From assembly GCF_000485595.1 (NCBI RefSeq), contig NW_014578414.1, forward strand, positions 46,971 to 79,999: a stretch of DNA of 33,029 nucleotides, given 5' to 3'. Origin of the DNA: Priapulus caudatus (Eukaryota > Priapulida > Priapulimorpha > Priapulimorphida > Priapulidae). Shown here piece by piece: positions 19,342 to 31,211 of this stretch (position 1 is the stretch's first letter; every line of letters begins with the position of its first letter). A program made the position numbers and the translations under genes. The notes under the pieces are model-generated. The model worked only from the letters and a program-made list of their open reading frames with translations. It was not told the DNA's origin and searched no databases.

Positions 19342-20342
19342 GGCGTCTACACTATACTAAAACCCGGGTTTACCGCATCTACACTGTTGCTAAAACGAGG
19401 GTTTTAGAGGTGGGTTTTGTAAAAACGCGGGTTTTACAGACCCGGCGATATTGCCGGGTTTTGCGCTGCTAAAACCCGCGGTTTAGTCGAGCGCCGTAGT
19501 GTAGACAGAACATGACAGAAAACCCGCGTTTTAGCTGCACGCCAGACTCGGCTACAGGTGGCGCAACCATCGTCCTGCTGTTCCGCATTGTCAGTTCGTG
19601 CAATACGTCCATATACGTCCGTGTCTTCCATCACGCATTGACCCAATGATGTGTAAACTCGATCGTAGATGTGTTGCCTGTCGTCGTCGAAACATTTTCA
19701 GCCGTCGCTGACGCGGTATCCTCGATTGCCGTTGGTAATCTATTAACAGTCTTCTATTTCTCCACATCAGCATCAAAAGTCTTAGCATCAGAAAAACTGC
19801 TAAGAATTGCATGACGAGAAGCTACTTTCTATAATAATCTAATAACTAATTTCATGAATTTCTGAATTCTCCAACTGTCAAAAACGGCGCCCTCTACCGG
19901 ATATGCTTGATACAACCGAAATACTTGAAACCCGGCATTCACGGAAGGTGGGTTTTTGACAGTGTAGACGCTGCACCACCGAAAACGTGGGTTTTAGTCT
20001 AGTGCAGACGGGGGCAGCCCTATAGACCGAAGGTCTGATAGACCGAATATTGCAAAGGGTTAGGGTTAGAGTTAGGGTTAGGGTAAGGTTAGGGTTAGGA
20101 TTAGGGTTAGGGCATATATATGGTTTATAGTGGCATCATATGATTTATAGTGGCATCATATGATTTATAGTGGCATCGGTGGATGTGCGGCATATTCACG
20201 TTCGAATAAGGCATCAGTGGATGTCCGGATGCGTAGCCTGGAGGATAGGCGACCGATTCCGGACGTGTAACCACTGCGTATTCGAATAAACCTTCGGTCT
20301 ATCGGACCTTTGGTCTATAGGGCTGTAACCAGTGCAGACGCC
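19342..20342. mobile_element. About 1-kb TIR element, GGCGTCTACACT ends
   Basis: Begins GGCGTCTACACTATACTAAA and ends CCAGTGCAGACGCC, whose complement is GGCGTCTGCACTGG. Subterminal AAAACCCGGGTTT and AAAACCCGCG motifs face CGTGGGTTTTAG near the right end. A minus-strand frame at 19591-19812 begins with a hydrophobic run followed by R-R-Q-R-R-type basic residues, loosely like the N-terminus of Harbinger transposases, but no catalytic domain follows. Probably non-autonomous. A second element is nested in its right end. Confidence 0.6.
20011..20330. mobile_element. Nested TIR element with TTAGGG core (copy e)
   Basis: CAGCCCTATAGACCGAAGGT on the left faces ACCTTTGGTCTATAGGGCTG on the right. AGTGCAGACG lies immediately outside on both sides (20001-20010, 20331-20340), as a 10-bp target duplication would. 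The core at 20056-20112 holds about nine TTAGGG-type units, followed by three copies of TTATAGTGGCATC. Host sequence on both sides belongs to the 1-kb element. Confidence 0.7.
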
Positions 20343-20860
20343 GCTTAAATATCTTGTTTATCTTGTTTGAGTCCAGCGCGAACGAGCAGAGCGTGTGACG
20401 TAAGGGACATGAATATTAATTTATTTTGACACGTGACTGAGGGAGCAGTCAGTATCTGACAATGGAACGTAATACATGTACTTTAGGAAAACGGACTAGA
20501 ACGGATTTTGGACTAGAACAAAGGAAACACGGTAAATAGTAACGTGTGGTATTTTCTTTTCCCATTCATCTAGAACAAATAGGAAATTAATGGGTTATAT
20601 ATATTTATGTTTATGTGTGCCCAATCGGATTGCCTTGGTCGGTACGGTACGGTAATCTTACAATACACTTGAGAACAACGTATATCGGCTAAAGATCTGA
20701 TTGCATTGCGTGACTTCGCAAATAGGAAACGGATCAGAAAGCTATTTCTCATTTTTGATTTTCAGCTTAAAAATAGGAAATGGGTTAGATAAACATTTCC
20801 TATTTTCTATTTTCATTATAAAAATAGGAAATATAGGTCTGAGGGTCGGTACAATCATCG
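20343..20860. other. No gene; AAAATAGGAAAT repeats
   Basis: AAATAGGAAA-type units recur at about 20720, 20770 and 20820, with an inverted ATTTCCTATTTT at about 20799. Otherwise nothing. Confidence 0.5.
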
Positions 20861-21345
20861 CGCACGATCCCGCGTCGCGCGCGCCTTGGACGCTTGCAGT
20901 CATTCATTGCTGCCATCCCGCCAGGCAGCGTCGACTTCATCGTCTTAAATTGAGACGCTCGACGCGCTCAACTCTCATGCTCGTTCGAAGACGTCGAAGA
21001 CGTCGGTCCGCGAACAAGCGGTTGCCCGCTTGGCGTCGTCGTAGGCACTCGATCCACGTATGCGAGTCCCGTACCGTCTACGACGTGCCATCTCGAAAGC
21101 GGTCGCATCCGTAGCCTCGATTCGATCGTCTTTGATTAGAGAGTGTTTGCCGTCAAACAGAGCAAATTGCTGGTGTGTGCACCGCACAGCGTCGGCAGCG
21201 CAGATGGCCGCCTCGTTACGTGTTGCTCGCGAAGCATTCTCGGCTTCGCTGCTGGCACACGTCCGTCGCCGAGGCTGCTGGTGCTGTTGCTGCCGCTGCT
21301 GTGCTGTTGCCACGTCTGTCGACGCCGCCTTATGATTGTTCTTCA
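20861..21345. other. CpG-rich island-like stretch, coding status unclear
   Basis: GC- and CpG-rich in an AT-rich setting. Open frames exist on both strands (20975-21346 minus, 123 aa, Gln- and Arg-rich; 20701-21114 plus, Arg-rich), which is expected in CpG-rich DNA with few stops. No domain is recognised. It could be an unmethylated promoter island or a GC-rich repeat. Confidence 0.35.
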
Positions 21346-22560
21346 CGAAAAACGATCATAACGACCTTAGATCGGGCGTATAATAATATACGTTATAATT
21401 ATGTTCATGTAACCATAACCATTATAAATAATGCTCATGTAATCAAGAGCAGATAAAGAAGGCTTCTTGATTCGTCCCTATTCAATCGGTAAAAAATATT
21501 GTTCACAATGTGGGCAATTTATGGTACGTTAGTAACGTGACATTTTTAGATTTATAGCAGATTTTCATACCCTTTTCTACTGCAACATCACCATGTTCAT
21601 TTCAAGTCCTAATCATGTTCACCCCATCTGCACTGGTGGTGGCAGATATGACTAGTAGACTGACTGACTAGCAGACGGTGGTGGCTGACCATTTCTTTAA
21701 CACTGGTAGTAACACTGGTAGCTAGTGGCAGTAACACTGGTGGTGAACATTATTAACATTATTAATAATATAATAATATAATTAATATAATTAATTTAAT
21801 TAATTTAATTAATATAATTAATAGATTAACATTATATACATGAACATAACGTATTTACAGGGCGCAACATATTCATAACCCAATTATACCGGTAGTGTCG
21901 TGAAAGTTGAGAATGCATATTCGGCCATATCGATATATTCGGCCAGCGCGCATATTCGGCCGGCGCGCATATTCGGCCAGCGTCGAGCCCATTATTGATG
22001 CATTATTAATGCGGATTAACGTGACGTGCGTGTGATCTAGAGCTAACTAAAAAGATTGATTAGAAGATTGCAACTTAAAAGATTAAACATTAAAAGATTA
22101 AAAGATTGCAACCGACATGCAACTCTAATATTTTTTTAATTGTTTTCATTCTTGTATTCACGCATACTGACTATCATGCTGAAATGTTCATTCTGACTGT
22201 CATGCTGATGCTCTAATTAACAACTAATGCCAAAAACTAACCGACATTAAAAGTTACCATTGCAACCATAGAAATCTAACTAACACTAGAATGGCCGTTG
22301 CCGCGCTATATCATGACGAATACGGTGGCCATCGTCGATCGCTGCATCAAACGAAAATTGACTGTCATGCTTTTAATTTTTTGTTGACACACTTGTCAAA
22401 CATTACTAATAAATAAAACAATAAATAATTTCGAAGTGAAGAAGCCGAAGCCGATAGGTAAAAGTTACCAGAAGCGTATTTGAACCCCCCGAACCGAATG
22501 TATTTTTCCCTCACGAACCCCAGTTACGAACGAATATATAATATATAATATATAATATAA
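21346..22560. other. AT-rich DNA without a gene
   Basis: Contains AACACTGGTAG repeats (21695-21740), a TAATTAAT run (21755-21830) and four ATATTCGGCC units, some followed by GCGCGC (21915-21982). No gene. Confidence 0.5.
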
Positions 22561-22760
22561 TATATGTTTATTATAATATTTCAACTATTTATTTTTTTAC
22601 TGATTTATGTCGATGATTACATATTATTACATATGATACATATGATACATATGATTTATGTCGATGATTACATATTATTACATATATTACATACGATACA
22701 TATTATTATTATTATTATTATATTACATATTATTTCTATAATTACATACATTATTAATTA
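22500..22760. repeat. TA and ATG-type simple repeats
   Basis: AATATAT runs, then ATACATATG units and ATT triplets. One 30-base segment, ATTTATGTCGATGATTACAT and following, occurs twice (22603, 22649). Confidence 0.75.
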
Positions 22761-22814
22761 TTAAACAATTACACAATAATTAATGCATTAATTACAACAT
22801 TTACATTATGTGGT

Positions 22815-23478
22815 TTCTAGGTTTATTACAAAGTTTCTTCCACCCCACAACCAATAACGAGTTTGGTTATTGACTGTAAAAGTGCGTGTGCGTGCGCGAG
22901 ATTATTGTAATCTTTAAAACCGAGTTTTAAACCGAGTTTTAAACCGAGTTGAGCCGGAGGAGATCTGTCGCCGACGTTTATTTCACAATATAATTCTATA
23001 ATTCTCAACGAATGAAAACAATACAATGTCGCACGCGGCTCGAACAACAAATACCCAAATACCCAATACGACCAAATTTACCCAAATAACTCAAATACCC
23101 AAATATGACTCGGGAATAGCCCCAGAAACGGCCGGAGATCAAACTAAAAACAACATAGTTTGCGAACTGTTGCAGTTATACCGAACATATAATAAAGACG
23201 CTTACGCTTCCCATATACGATACGATACGTTGCTGTTTCTTTTAACCGTATGTTAAAACCGTATGTTAAAACAGCCTGATTTAATTCGATTATTCGGTCT
23301 CTTAAAACTTACCTCGTTTTAATCTCTGATTCTCCCTTAGGGCGAGATCTCTGAGACCTCCGTCATATAAACCCCCACAAAAGTACACTGCCCCTTAAGG
23401 CTAGGTTTCTTCCACCCCACAATTAACACATTAGTTATGTGACACGAGTTTGGTTATTGACTGTAAAAGTGTTAACTG
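22815..23478. repeat. Direct repeat pair, about 580 bp apart
   Basis: GTTTCTTCCACCCCACAA and GAGTTTGGTTATTGACTGTA occur at 22830-22882 and again at 23404-23470. The second copy has about 15 extra bases between them. A 76-aa + frame (23026-23256) lies between; its second half looks coding-like but no family is recognised. A short LTR-like or duplicated element is possible. Confidence 0.5.
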
Positions 23479-24240
23479 GAACCATCATTTACTATGTATA
23501 AAGTACATTTCTTGACTTGTGTAGCGTTTCGTGTTTCCCGGCGACACCCGATGGCGCCACCGGTCGACACCGGTCGACAATGGCTAGCACACAATCTTAG
23601 GTCTATCATTCACCCGTTGTGCCCGGAGACGTTGTATTGGCCGTGACCGTCTCTTCCCGGACCTCGCTAGCCACCCGAGCGCTTTAGAAGCTACTGCGCN
23701 GAGGATGACCTCGACAGCACTGGTGCGTGTGCGTTGGGCACTGGTGCGTGCGCCGACGCACAGGTGCGTTCACGCGGACGCACAGGTGCGTTTGCGTTCA
23801 CGCACTGGTGCGTTCGCTATGTTGTCAATGAGCCGCAGCGCGCTTGCCGCTGTAACTTGTTTTTATGCACAACATGCGCGGACGATAGATGTGCGTGGCT
23901 GCTGGCTGGCTGCCGGGCCGCGTCAGCCACCGCTAATCGCGCCGTCAAGTTATGCGATATCTCGGCATGCTCATAAATTGCTGCTTATGTTTATACAGCC
24001 GTGCAGCACTGGTGCGTAGCAGTGGGCACTGGTGCGTCCGCGCCTCCACAGGTGCCAAGCCGGCAAGAACTTGGGAATGCATGTACATGTTTACGTGTTT
24101 ACAGTTGTTATATATATATTTGGACTATATATATATTTGGATATATTTAATTCTCATTCTCATGAGAGTATTGCCAATTGACCATTGTGACAAAAATATA
24201 GTTTGTGACATCATTAAAATCAATTAAAATATTTGAAATA
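23479..24240. repeat. GC-rich stretch with CACTGGTGCGT repeats, then AT-rich DNA
   Basis: CACTGGTGCGT or ACAGGTGCGTT units fill 23715-23815. A similar block lies at 24006-24055; both start GCAGCACTGGTGCGT or GACAGCACTGGTGCGT. A contig join is at 23700. No gene supported. Confidence 0.5.
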
Positions 24241-24379
24241 TTAATTTCTTGTATATCTTTCTGAAGATAAACGCATCGACGATGGTAGGTATAGTCCAGT
24301 TAGTTGTGTGCGGTGGCCTTGTATAGATTTCGAATCATCTATAATTATAATTATATATGTATATATATATATAGGCTTT

Positions 24380-24470
24380 TGTACGCGTCGCGACGGTAGG
24401 TGGCGTTGTGTGCTTAAAACGCAGTTGTTAACTCCAAAGTGTCGCACTGTAAAACAATTGCAGTCAGGGT
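24380..24470. repeat. Module Q, diverged copy
   Basis: ACGCGTCGCGACGGTAGGTG, then TGCTTAAAACGCAGTTGTTA and AAAACAATTG match the Q modules downstream. Confidence 0.5.
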
Positions 24471-24787
24471 GTGTAGGCTCTAATATTATCATTGAGAACA
24501 TATAATTTTGCATGCGTATATGTTCGGCGTGCGCGTGGTGGGTTTAGCTGTTGCGAATCAGTCAATTAACCCGTCAACCGCTAGACACACGCACACTAAC
24601 AGCGCGCGCGCACACATATATTTATTTACTTGGACGCACACGCACACACCGTTGCGATGTTTGAAAATGCAGGTTAATCGCGCCACGTGTTGTGTGTGAC
24701 AGTAATAATCATATATATATAATTATATATAAGTTTTGCACACACACGCGCACACATATATTTATTTACTTTATGACAGAGAAGCGC

Positions 24788-24970
24788 GGTGGCGTCACGG
24801 GCAGCATAGCCGGCAGGTGACGCTAAGCGCTTAACTTTGATAATCTCATTCGCAGATACAGTATATACACGACAGGGAGACGGCACGCGTGGTCATTTGT
24901 TGTGACAGTAATGTTAGTCGAGATCGCGAAAAGGTTTCCACCTTCGCATCGTCTTTCTCTTACTGCAAGT
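24788..24970. repeat. Modules P and T, copy 1
   Basis: P: GGTGGCGTCACGGGCAGCAT, AGCCGGCAGGTGACGCTAAG, CTTTGATAATCTCATTCGCA. T: GTGACAGTAATGTTAGTCGA, GATCGCGAAAAGGTTTCC. No coding evidence. Confidence 0.8.
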
Positions 24971-25105
24971 TATTTTTGTTCACGTTCTGTTTATATTATT
25001 CTATATTCTATTTCCGTTCACGTTCTATGTTTATATTATTCTATGTTCTATGTTTATATTATATGATAATTATGATAATTATATTTTTATAATATTTATT
25101 TATTT

Positions 25106-25210
25106 ATTTGTTGAACTTCGGGAATGAAAGCATTTATGCAACTCATTCCCCAGATTCAACAGATGAGCTAAACACGAAGATAGTAATCGTACACAGGACG
25201 CCCACACATG
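25106..25210. repeat. Module R, copy 1
   Basis: CTTCGGGAATGAAAGCATTT, CATTCCCCAGATTCAACAGA, TGAGCTAAACACGAAGATAG and CACAGGACGCCCACAC, followed by CACACA and TA repeats. Confidence 0.75.
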
Positions 25211-25328
25211 CACAAACACGCACACACATATACATGCGCACACATACGCCAACACACACGCGGGCGCGTATGTATATTATATATATATATATATGAATTG
25301 TATATTTCTTAAGGTTATCTCGTGATGA

Positions 25329-25765
25329 GGGCAGCATAGCCGGCAGGTGACGCTAAGCGCTTAACTTTGATAATCTCATTCACAGATACAGTATATACAC
25401 GACAGCGAAACGGCACGCGTGGCCAGTTGCGTGCTGTTGTTTAAGAAGCTGTTGTTGCTTTTGTTGTGACAGTAATGTGAGACGAGATCGCGAAACGGTT
25501 TCCAACTTCGCATCCCTTCTTTCTCAATAGTAAGTAGAAATAGTCTTTCTCTTACTGCGAATTATCCCACTTAAACATGTAAGCAGCGCATAATGAAAGT
25601 GTCAGCATGAGTATGAGCGCACGCACTTGGAGTGAATATCACACATAGTAAATATCCATATAGTAAATGTTTATGTAATTGTATCTTGTTTAAAATAAAA
25701 TACTCCGTAAATATGTGGCTGAAGTTGATCTTGAAACTTTGTAACATAATTCGAGCTTATAGTTT
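25329..25765. repeat. Modules P, T and U, copy 2
   Basis: P at 25329-25424, T at 25464-25585, and U at 25655-25765 (AAAATACTCCGTAAATATGT, CTTGAAACTTTGTAACATAA, TTCGAGC). Same order as at 29875-30262. Confidence 0.8.
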
Positions 25766-26430
25766 AATAAATAAAAATTTATATATACAACGAAATATGC
25801 GCGCTCTCGGCATAACGCTTATAACGATTTATAAACGTTTATATTTCAAATCGCAATGCTGACTGAGTGCCCACCTTCGCGCCTGCCTGGTATTACGTAT
25901 GTATGAATTACCCATGCACACAACATGTATAACCCACACACAGATTCATTCACATCCACGCACACAATAAACGCACACATACGCAACGTATTTGTGTTTA
26001 TAGATTTCGACGGCGTAATAGTGTTTTTACAACTATATATATATTATTGTCTGTATATAAACTAATAATTATTGACAGCACATGGCGAGTGCATATAATA
26101 TATATATATATAGATTCCAATGGTTGTTTATGAACTCGTGTGTCGAGAGTTAAATATAGATAAATATAGAGTTTAATATAGATAAAGTTATACGGACACC
26201 ATAAAAATTTTGAATCTGTTTATTGCATACAGAACTGTTTCGTGTGGAGCGAAAGCTATAATATTCATTCACATCCACGCACACAATAAATATACACACG
26301 AAATATCAATAAATATTATTATTTGTCTATATGTCTATTTATCTATATATATCTATTTATCTATATATATATTTGTGATATATTCATTCTCTTCCACGCG
26401 TACGCACATATAATAAATATACGCTAACAT
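25766..26430. other. AT-rich spacer with simple repeats
   Basis: ATCTATATATAT, TTTATCTAT and GATAAATATAGA runs and scattered CACATCCACGCACACAATAA. No gene. Confidence 0.5.
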
Positions 26431-27170
26431 GTGATGCTGGACTTCTGGAATGAACGTATACAGGACGCGAACAAAGTTCCTAAGTTAATCAAAAATTTGT
26501 GCTTAAAACGGAATTATTTACTGCAAAGATACAGCATACACGGGCCACTACCAGATCGGGTCGCACTACCAATCGCTAAGAAAACAATTGCGCCAGCACG
26601 TCCGAAGTGGCGGCACCCACACACAGATATAATATTCATTCACATCCACGCACACAATAAATATACACTCGCGCGAACTTACATTAATTACAATTATTTA
26701 CTTCATTATATATATATATATGTATAAATAAATATACAAATATATAAATATATTATTTATTTAACTATACAATTAATATACCATGTGATGTGATGTCACT
26801 GGTGCTGTCGCTGAAAAGAAGGCAACCAACACAGCCAGCAACACACAGCACACAGCATATTCACAAATATATATATATCACAAATATTCATTCTCTTCCA
26901 CGCACACATACGTATATAATAAATATACGCATACAAGACACGCGCACAAATATACGCGCACATGTGATGCTGGACTTCGGGAATGAACTCATTCCCCAGA
27001 TTTAACAGATGAGCTAAGCACGAAGATAGTAATCGTATACAGGACGCCCACACAAAGTTCCTAAGTTAATCAAAAATTTCGGCCGTCTTGTATACAACAA
27101 CATACATGCGTCAACGGTCGGTGTGCTTAAAACGGAATTATTTACTGCAAAGATACAGCATATAAGTACC
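26430..27170. repeat. Q-S-R cassette, copy 1
   Basis: An R fragment at 26430-26470, Q at 26500-26625 (GCTTAAAACGGAATTATTTA, CAATCGCTAAGAAAACAATT, GCGCCAGCACGTCCGAAGTG), S at 26793-26840 (TGCTGTCGCTGAAAAGAAGG), R at 26962-27053 and a short Q at 27125-27168. The 98-aa open frame across 26431-26727 is not conserved in frame in the other copies and is not called. Confidence 0.8.
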
Positions 27171-27398
27171 ATTTGTGCGCGTACATCCAGTGCGTGTAAT
27201 GTCTAATTCATTATATGTGCATATAATAATCATATTAGAACGTTGTTAATATACATTTTAATATTGTCATTGCGATATATATTTTAATGGATTTATATTA
27301 CATTATATATATATATGCATTATTTATGTATGAATTACACATGTAAGCGTCGCATAATATTAATTGTATTAATCACTGTGATTTAATTAAACATACCG

Positions 27399-27551
27399 GT
27401 GGCGTCACGGGCAGCATAGCCGGCAGGTGACGCTAAGCGCTTAACTTTGATAATCTCATTCACAGATACAGTATATACACGACAGCGAGACCGAGCATAA
27501 CCGTGGACAAGCGAAGTAGTCTGTAGAATAAACTCGCGCGCACACACACTC

Positions 27552-27590
<39 letters not shown>

Positions 27591-27598
27591 GTTAAATA
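27399..27598. repeat. Modules P and V, copy 3, with TA run
   Basis: P at 27399-27490, then V (ACCGTGGACAAGCGAAGTAG, TCTGTAGAATAAACTCGC), ending in CACACACTCAG and a TA array (27554-27588). Confidence 0.8.
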
Positions 27599-28440
27599 TA
27601 CAATATACATTTATATGTATATATATATATAAATATATAGTTATATATATTTATTTATTTATTTATTTATTTAAATATACAATTAATATATGCAAGCGCC
27701 ATGCTCACAAGCGCCATGTGCTGTTAATAGTTATTAGTGTATTAAAGTTTATTAAAATATATAATATATATATATAATATTTATTTATTTATTTATATAT
27801 TATATTTATTTATTTAAATATACAACGGGCGCACGCGTTTAGGTGTGTGTTACATACGCCTAACGTCCGATCCATAATCGATAATATTATATACGAACTT
27901 CTATAAAACTTTCTTTAAAACTGGGAAATTAACAAGCTATGTACGCAAATTATTTTTTTGAATCGCCATTCATACCCTCTCCATATGACGTCCGTTACAA
28001 AACTATGTTTTGGAGTGGGTGTTGACACGGAAATCACATGTCATTGGCTCATTGCAGGCCAATCAACCACCTCCAAAACATCATCATGTTCATGTTGGGT
28101 CACGTGAGGCGCTGTCAAGCCCGTCACTGGTCCCATGCAGTTGCTGTCAGCGTATAGAACCGATACAACAGTATTATTGTAAACAAGCTGTTTTGACTTT
28201 TTGTAATATCAATCAGAATCGGACACTGTGAGAGCGTGTTCAGGTTAGGGTCACGTGAACAGGACGCGGGTTTGTTGTGAAAGAAATTAATGCTTGTCCC
28301 CGAGGGCTGTTCACCTGCGCCCGTCGCGGTATAGAGGGATTTACTCTCTATTGTTGTAAACAAGTAGTTGCGGGTTTGTTGTGAAATAAATTAATATAAC
28401 CTTTCTTCCTGACAACCTGAGATATGGTAGGATTAAGATA
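27599..28440. other. TA/TTTA simple repeats and unique DNA
   Basis: ATTT and TA runs to about 27830. 28000-28380 has GGGTTTGTTGTGAAAGAAATTAAT and a near copy at 28373, and GTTGTAAACAAG-type pairs (28178, 28353). No gene. Confidence 0.45.
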
Positions 28441-28459
28441 TATATATATATATATTACG

Positions 28460-28925
28460 CGTCGACGGTGGTAGTGGCGTTGTTTGCTTAAAACTGAGTT
28501 GTTTACTGCAAAGATACAGCATACACGGGTCGCACTACCAATCGCTATAAAAACAATTGCGCCAGCACGTCCGAAGTGGCGGCACCCAAGCATACGCGAA
28601 CACACATACATACAATTATTTACTTCATTATATATATATATATGTATAAATAAATATACAAATATATAAATATATTATTTATTTAAATATACAAAGAAGG
28701 CAACCAACACAGCCAGCAACCACTCTCCACACACATTCACAAATATATATATATCACAAATATTCATTCTCTTCCACGCGCGCGTACGCACATATAAGAA
28801 ATATACGCGCACATGTGATGCTGGACGGTGCCGCTCGCTCCACACACACACACACACTCATTCCCGAGATTCAACAGATGAGCTAAACACGAAGAACACG
28901 TCTGTACACAGGACGCCCACACAAA
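28460..28925. repeat. Q-S-R cassette, copy 2
   Basis: Q at 28460-28590, a partial S at 28697-28725 (GAAGGCAACCAACACAGCC) and R at 28813-28925. CACATCCACGC-type and TA runs lie between. Confidence 0.75.
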
Positions 28926-29170
28926 CACACTCATGATGAGACATTGTGCATAATAAATCGCATGTTCTTTTAATTTACTAATTGTGTTGTCACTGTTGTA
29001 GCTATAAAGTAAGTTATTAGGTTAGGTTCCTAAGTTTATCAAAGTTTACGTGCGTGTAATGTCTAATTCATTATATGTGCATATAATATATTAGTTATAC
29101 ATAATATAATTACAAGTTGTTAATATACATTTTAATATTGTCATTGCAAAATATATTTTAAGGGGGTTCA

Positions 29171-29695
29171 TAACCGTGTACGAGCGTACACACACTCAGA
29201 TATATATATATACAATATATATATATATACAATATATTGTTTACTGCAAAGATACAGCATACACGGGCTACTACCAGATCGGATCGCACTGCCAATCGCT
29301 AAGAAAACAATTGCGCCAGCACGTCCGATGTGGCGGCACCCACACACAGATTCATTCACATCCACGCACACAAGAAATATATACACGCCCGAACACACAC
29401 ATACAATTATTTACTTCATTATAAATATATATATATATATATAAATAAATTTTTAATTTAAATATACAATTAATATACCATGTGATGTCACTGGTGCTGT
29501 CGCTGAAAAGAAGGCAACCAACACATACGCGCGTATGCACATATAAGAAATATACGCGCACATGTGATGCTGGACTTCTGGAATAAACGCACCTATGCAA
29601 CTCATTCCCCAGATTCAACAGATGAGCTAAACACGAAGATAGTAAACGTACACAGGACGCCCACACAAACCTAAGTCCTAAGTTTATCAAAGTGG

Positions 29696-29735
<40 letters not shown>
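29171..29735. repeat. V and Q-S-R cassette, copy 3, with TA arrays
   Basis: V (shortened) at 29171-29232, Q at 29240-29350, S at 29486-29524 and R at 29562-29671, then a TA run (29700-29735). The S-R part from about 29461 to 29695 is almost identical to about 31700-31936. Confidence 0.85.
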
Positions 29736-29738
<3 letters not shown>

Positions 29739-29871
29739 CACACTCTCATGCTCAAAAATGAGCACACGCACTTGGAGTGAATATCACACGGACACATCCA
29801 TATAGTAAATTTATATTGTTATGTATGAATTACACATGTAAGCGTCGCATAATATTAATTGTATTAATAGT

Positions 29872-30262
29872 GATAGCATAGCCGGCAGGTGACGCTAAGC
29901 GCTTAACTTTGATAATCTCATTCGCAGAGTATATACACGACAGTGAGACGGCACGCGTTGCCAGTTGCGCGCTGTTGTTCAAGGAGAGGGGGTCAAAGCG
30001 TTGCTTTTGTTGTGACAGTAATGTGAGACGAGATCGCGAAACGGTTCCCACCTTCGCATCGAGTTTGATTCTCTTACTGCGAAATATCCCACTAAAACAC
30101 GTAAGCGTCATTGGATTGAATATCACACGGACACATCCATATAATAAATGTTTATGTGATTATATCCCGTTGAAAATAAAATGCTCCGTAAATATGTTGC
30201 TGAACTTTGTTGTAAATATGTTGTGAATATCTTGAAACTTTGTAATATAATTCGAGCGTATA
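29872..30262. repeat. Modules P, T and U, copy 4
   Basis: P at 29875-29955, T at 30011-30108 and U at 30135-30262, in the same order as copy 2. Confidence 0.8.
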
Positions 30263-30436
30263 TATGAATAAAAAAAAATCATATCTATACACACAGACAC
30301 ATAAACGTTTATATTTCTCGCTCACTGAGTGCCCTCCTGCGCGCCTGCTTGGTTTGTTGTGATGTTTATATTATATTATATATTGTTCAAGGAGCCAGTT
30401 GCGCGCTATTGTTCAAGTTGACGCGTTGCTTTTGTT

Positions 30437-30670
30437 GTGACAGTAATGTGTGACGAGATCGCGAAACGTGTGAAGACGAGATCACTCTTACTGTGAAATA
30501 TCCCACTAAAACATGTAAGCGTCGCACAATAAAAGTGTCAGCATGAGTATGAGCTATGTATGAGTATGTTTATGTGATTATATCCCGTTGAAATTAAAAT
30601 GCTCCGTAAATATGTTGCTGACGTTGATCTTGAAACTTTGTAATATAATTCGAGCGTATAGATTAATAAA
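30437..30670. repeat. Modules T and U, copy 5
   Basis: GTGACAGTAATGTGTGACGA, GATCGCGAAACG, then AAATGCTCCGTAAATATGTT and CTTGAAACTTTGTAATATAA. The P module is missing. Confidence 0.75.
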
Positions 30671-30998
30671 ACAAATTTATACACACAGACACAGAAACAT
30701 TTATAAACGTTATTTACGCGCCATTATTTATATTTACACACACATTAAATATATTATTTATATTACATAAAATGTATATTACATATTATATATATACATT
30801 ATTTATATTTAAATTTATACACACAGACACATAAACATTTATAAACGTTTATATTTCAAATGCTCGCTGACTGAGAATTTGTTGTGGTGTTTATATTATA
30901 TTATATATATATGCATAATTTATGTATGAATTACACATGTAAGCGTCGCATAATATTAATTGTTAATTGTATTAATTGTAATTTAATTAAACATACCG

Positions 30999-31075
30999 GT
31001 GGCGTCACAGGCAGCCTAGCCGGCAGGTGCTTAACTTTGATAATTTCATTCGCAGATACAGTATATACAGGGCTT
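30999..31075. repeat. Module P, copy 5 with internal deletion
   Basis: GGTGGCGTCACAGGCAGCCT, AGCCGGCAGGTG, then CTTAACTTTGATAATTTCAT. About 10 bases, ACGCTAAGCG, are lost compared with the other copies. The upstream flank (ATTTAATTAAACATACC) matches that of copy 3. Confidence 0.75.
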
Positions 31076-31211
31076 ACATTCCCCACTTTCACGAAGTTCA
31101 CACACACACACACACACACCCACACACATATATATTATATATTGCTCAAGGAGCCAGTTGCGCGCTATTGCACATTCATTCAGATCCACGTACACGCGGG
31201 CGCGCACATTA

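Noticed and set aside
3391-20112. TTAGGG tracts as chromosome ends
   Set aside because: Each tract is short, degenerate, internal and enclosed by inverted repeats.
20975-21346. 123-aa Gln/Arg-rich minus-strand protein
   Set aside because: CpG-rich DNA with open frames on both strands and no domain; kept only as a possible island.
26431-26727. 98-aa plus-strand frame over modules R and Q as a gene
   Set aside because: Other copies of the same modules are interrupted by stops, frame shifts and different joins, so the frame is not conserved.
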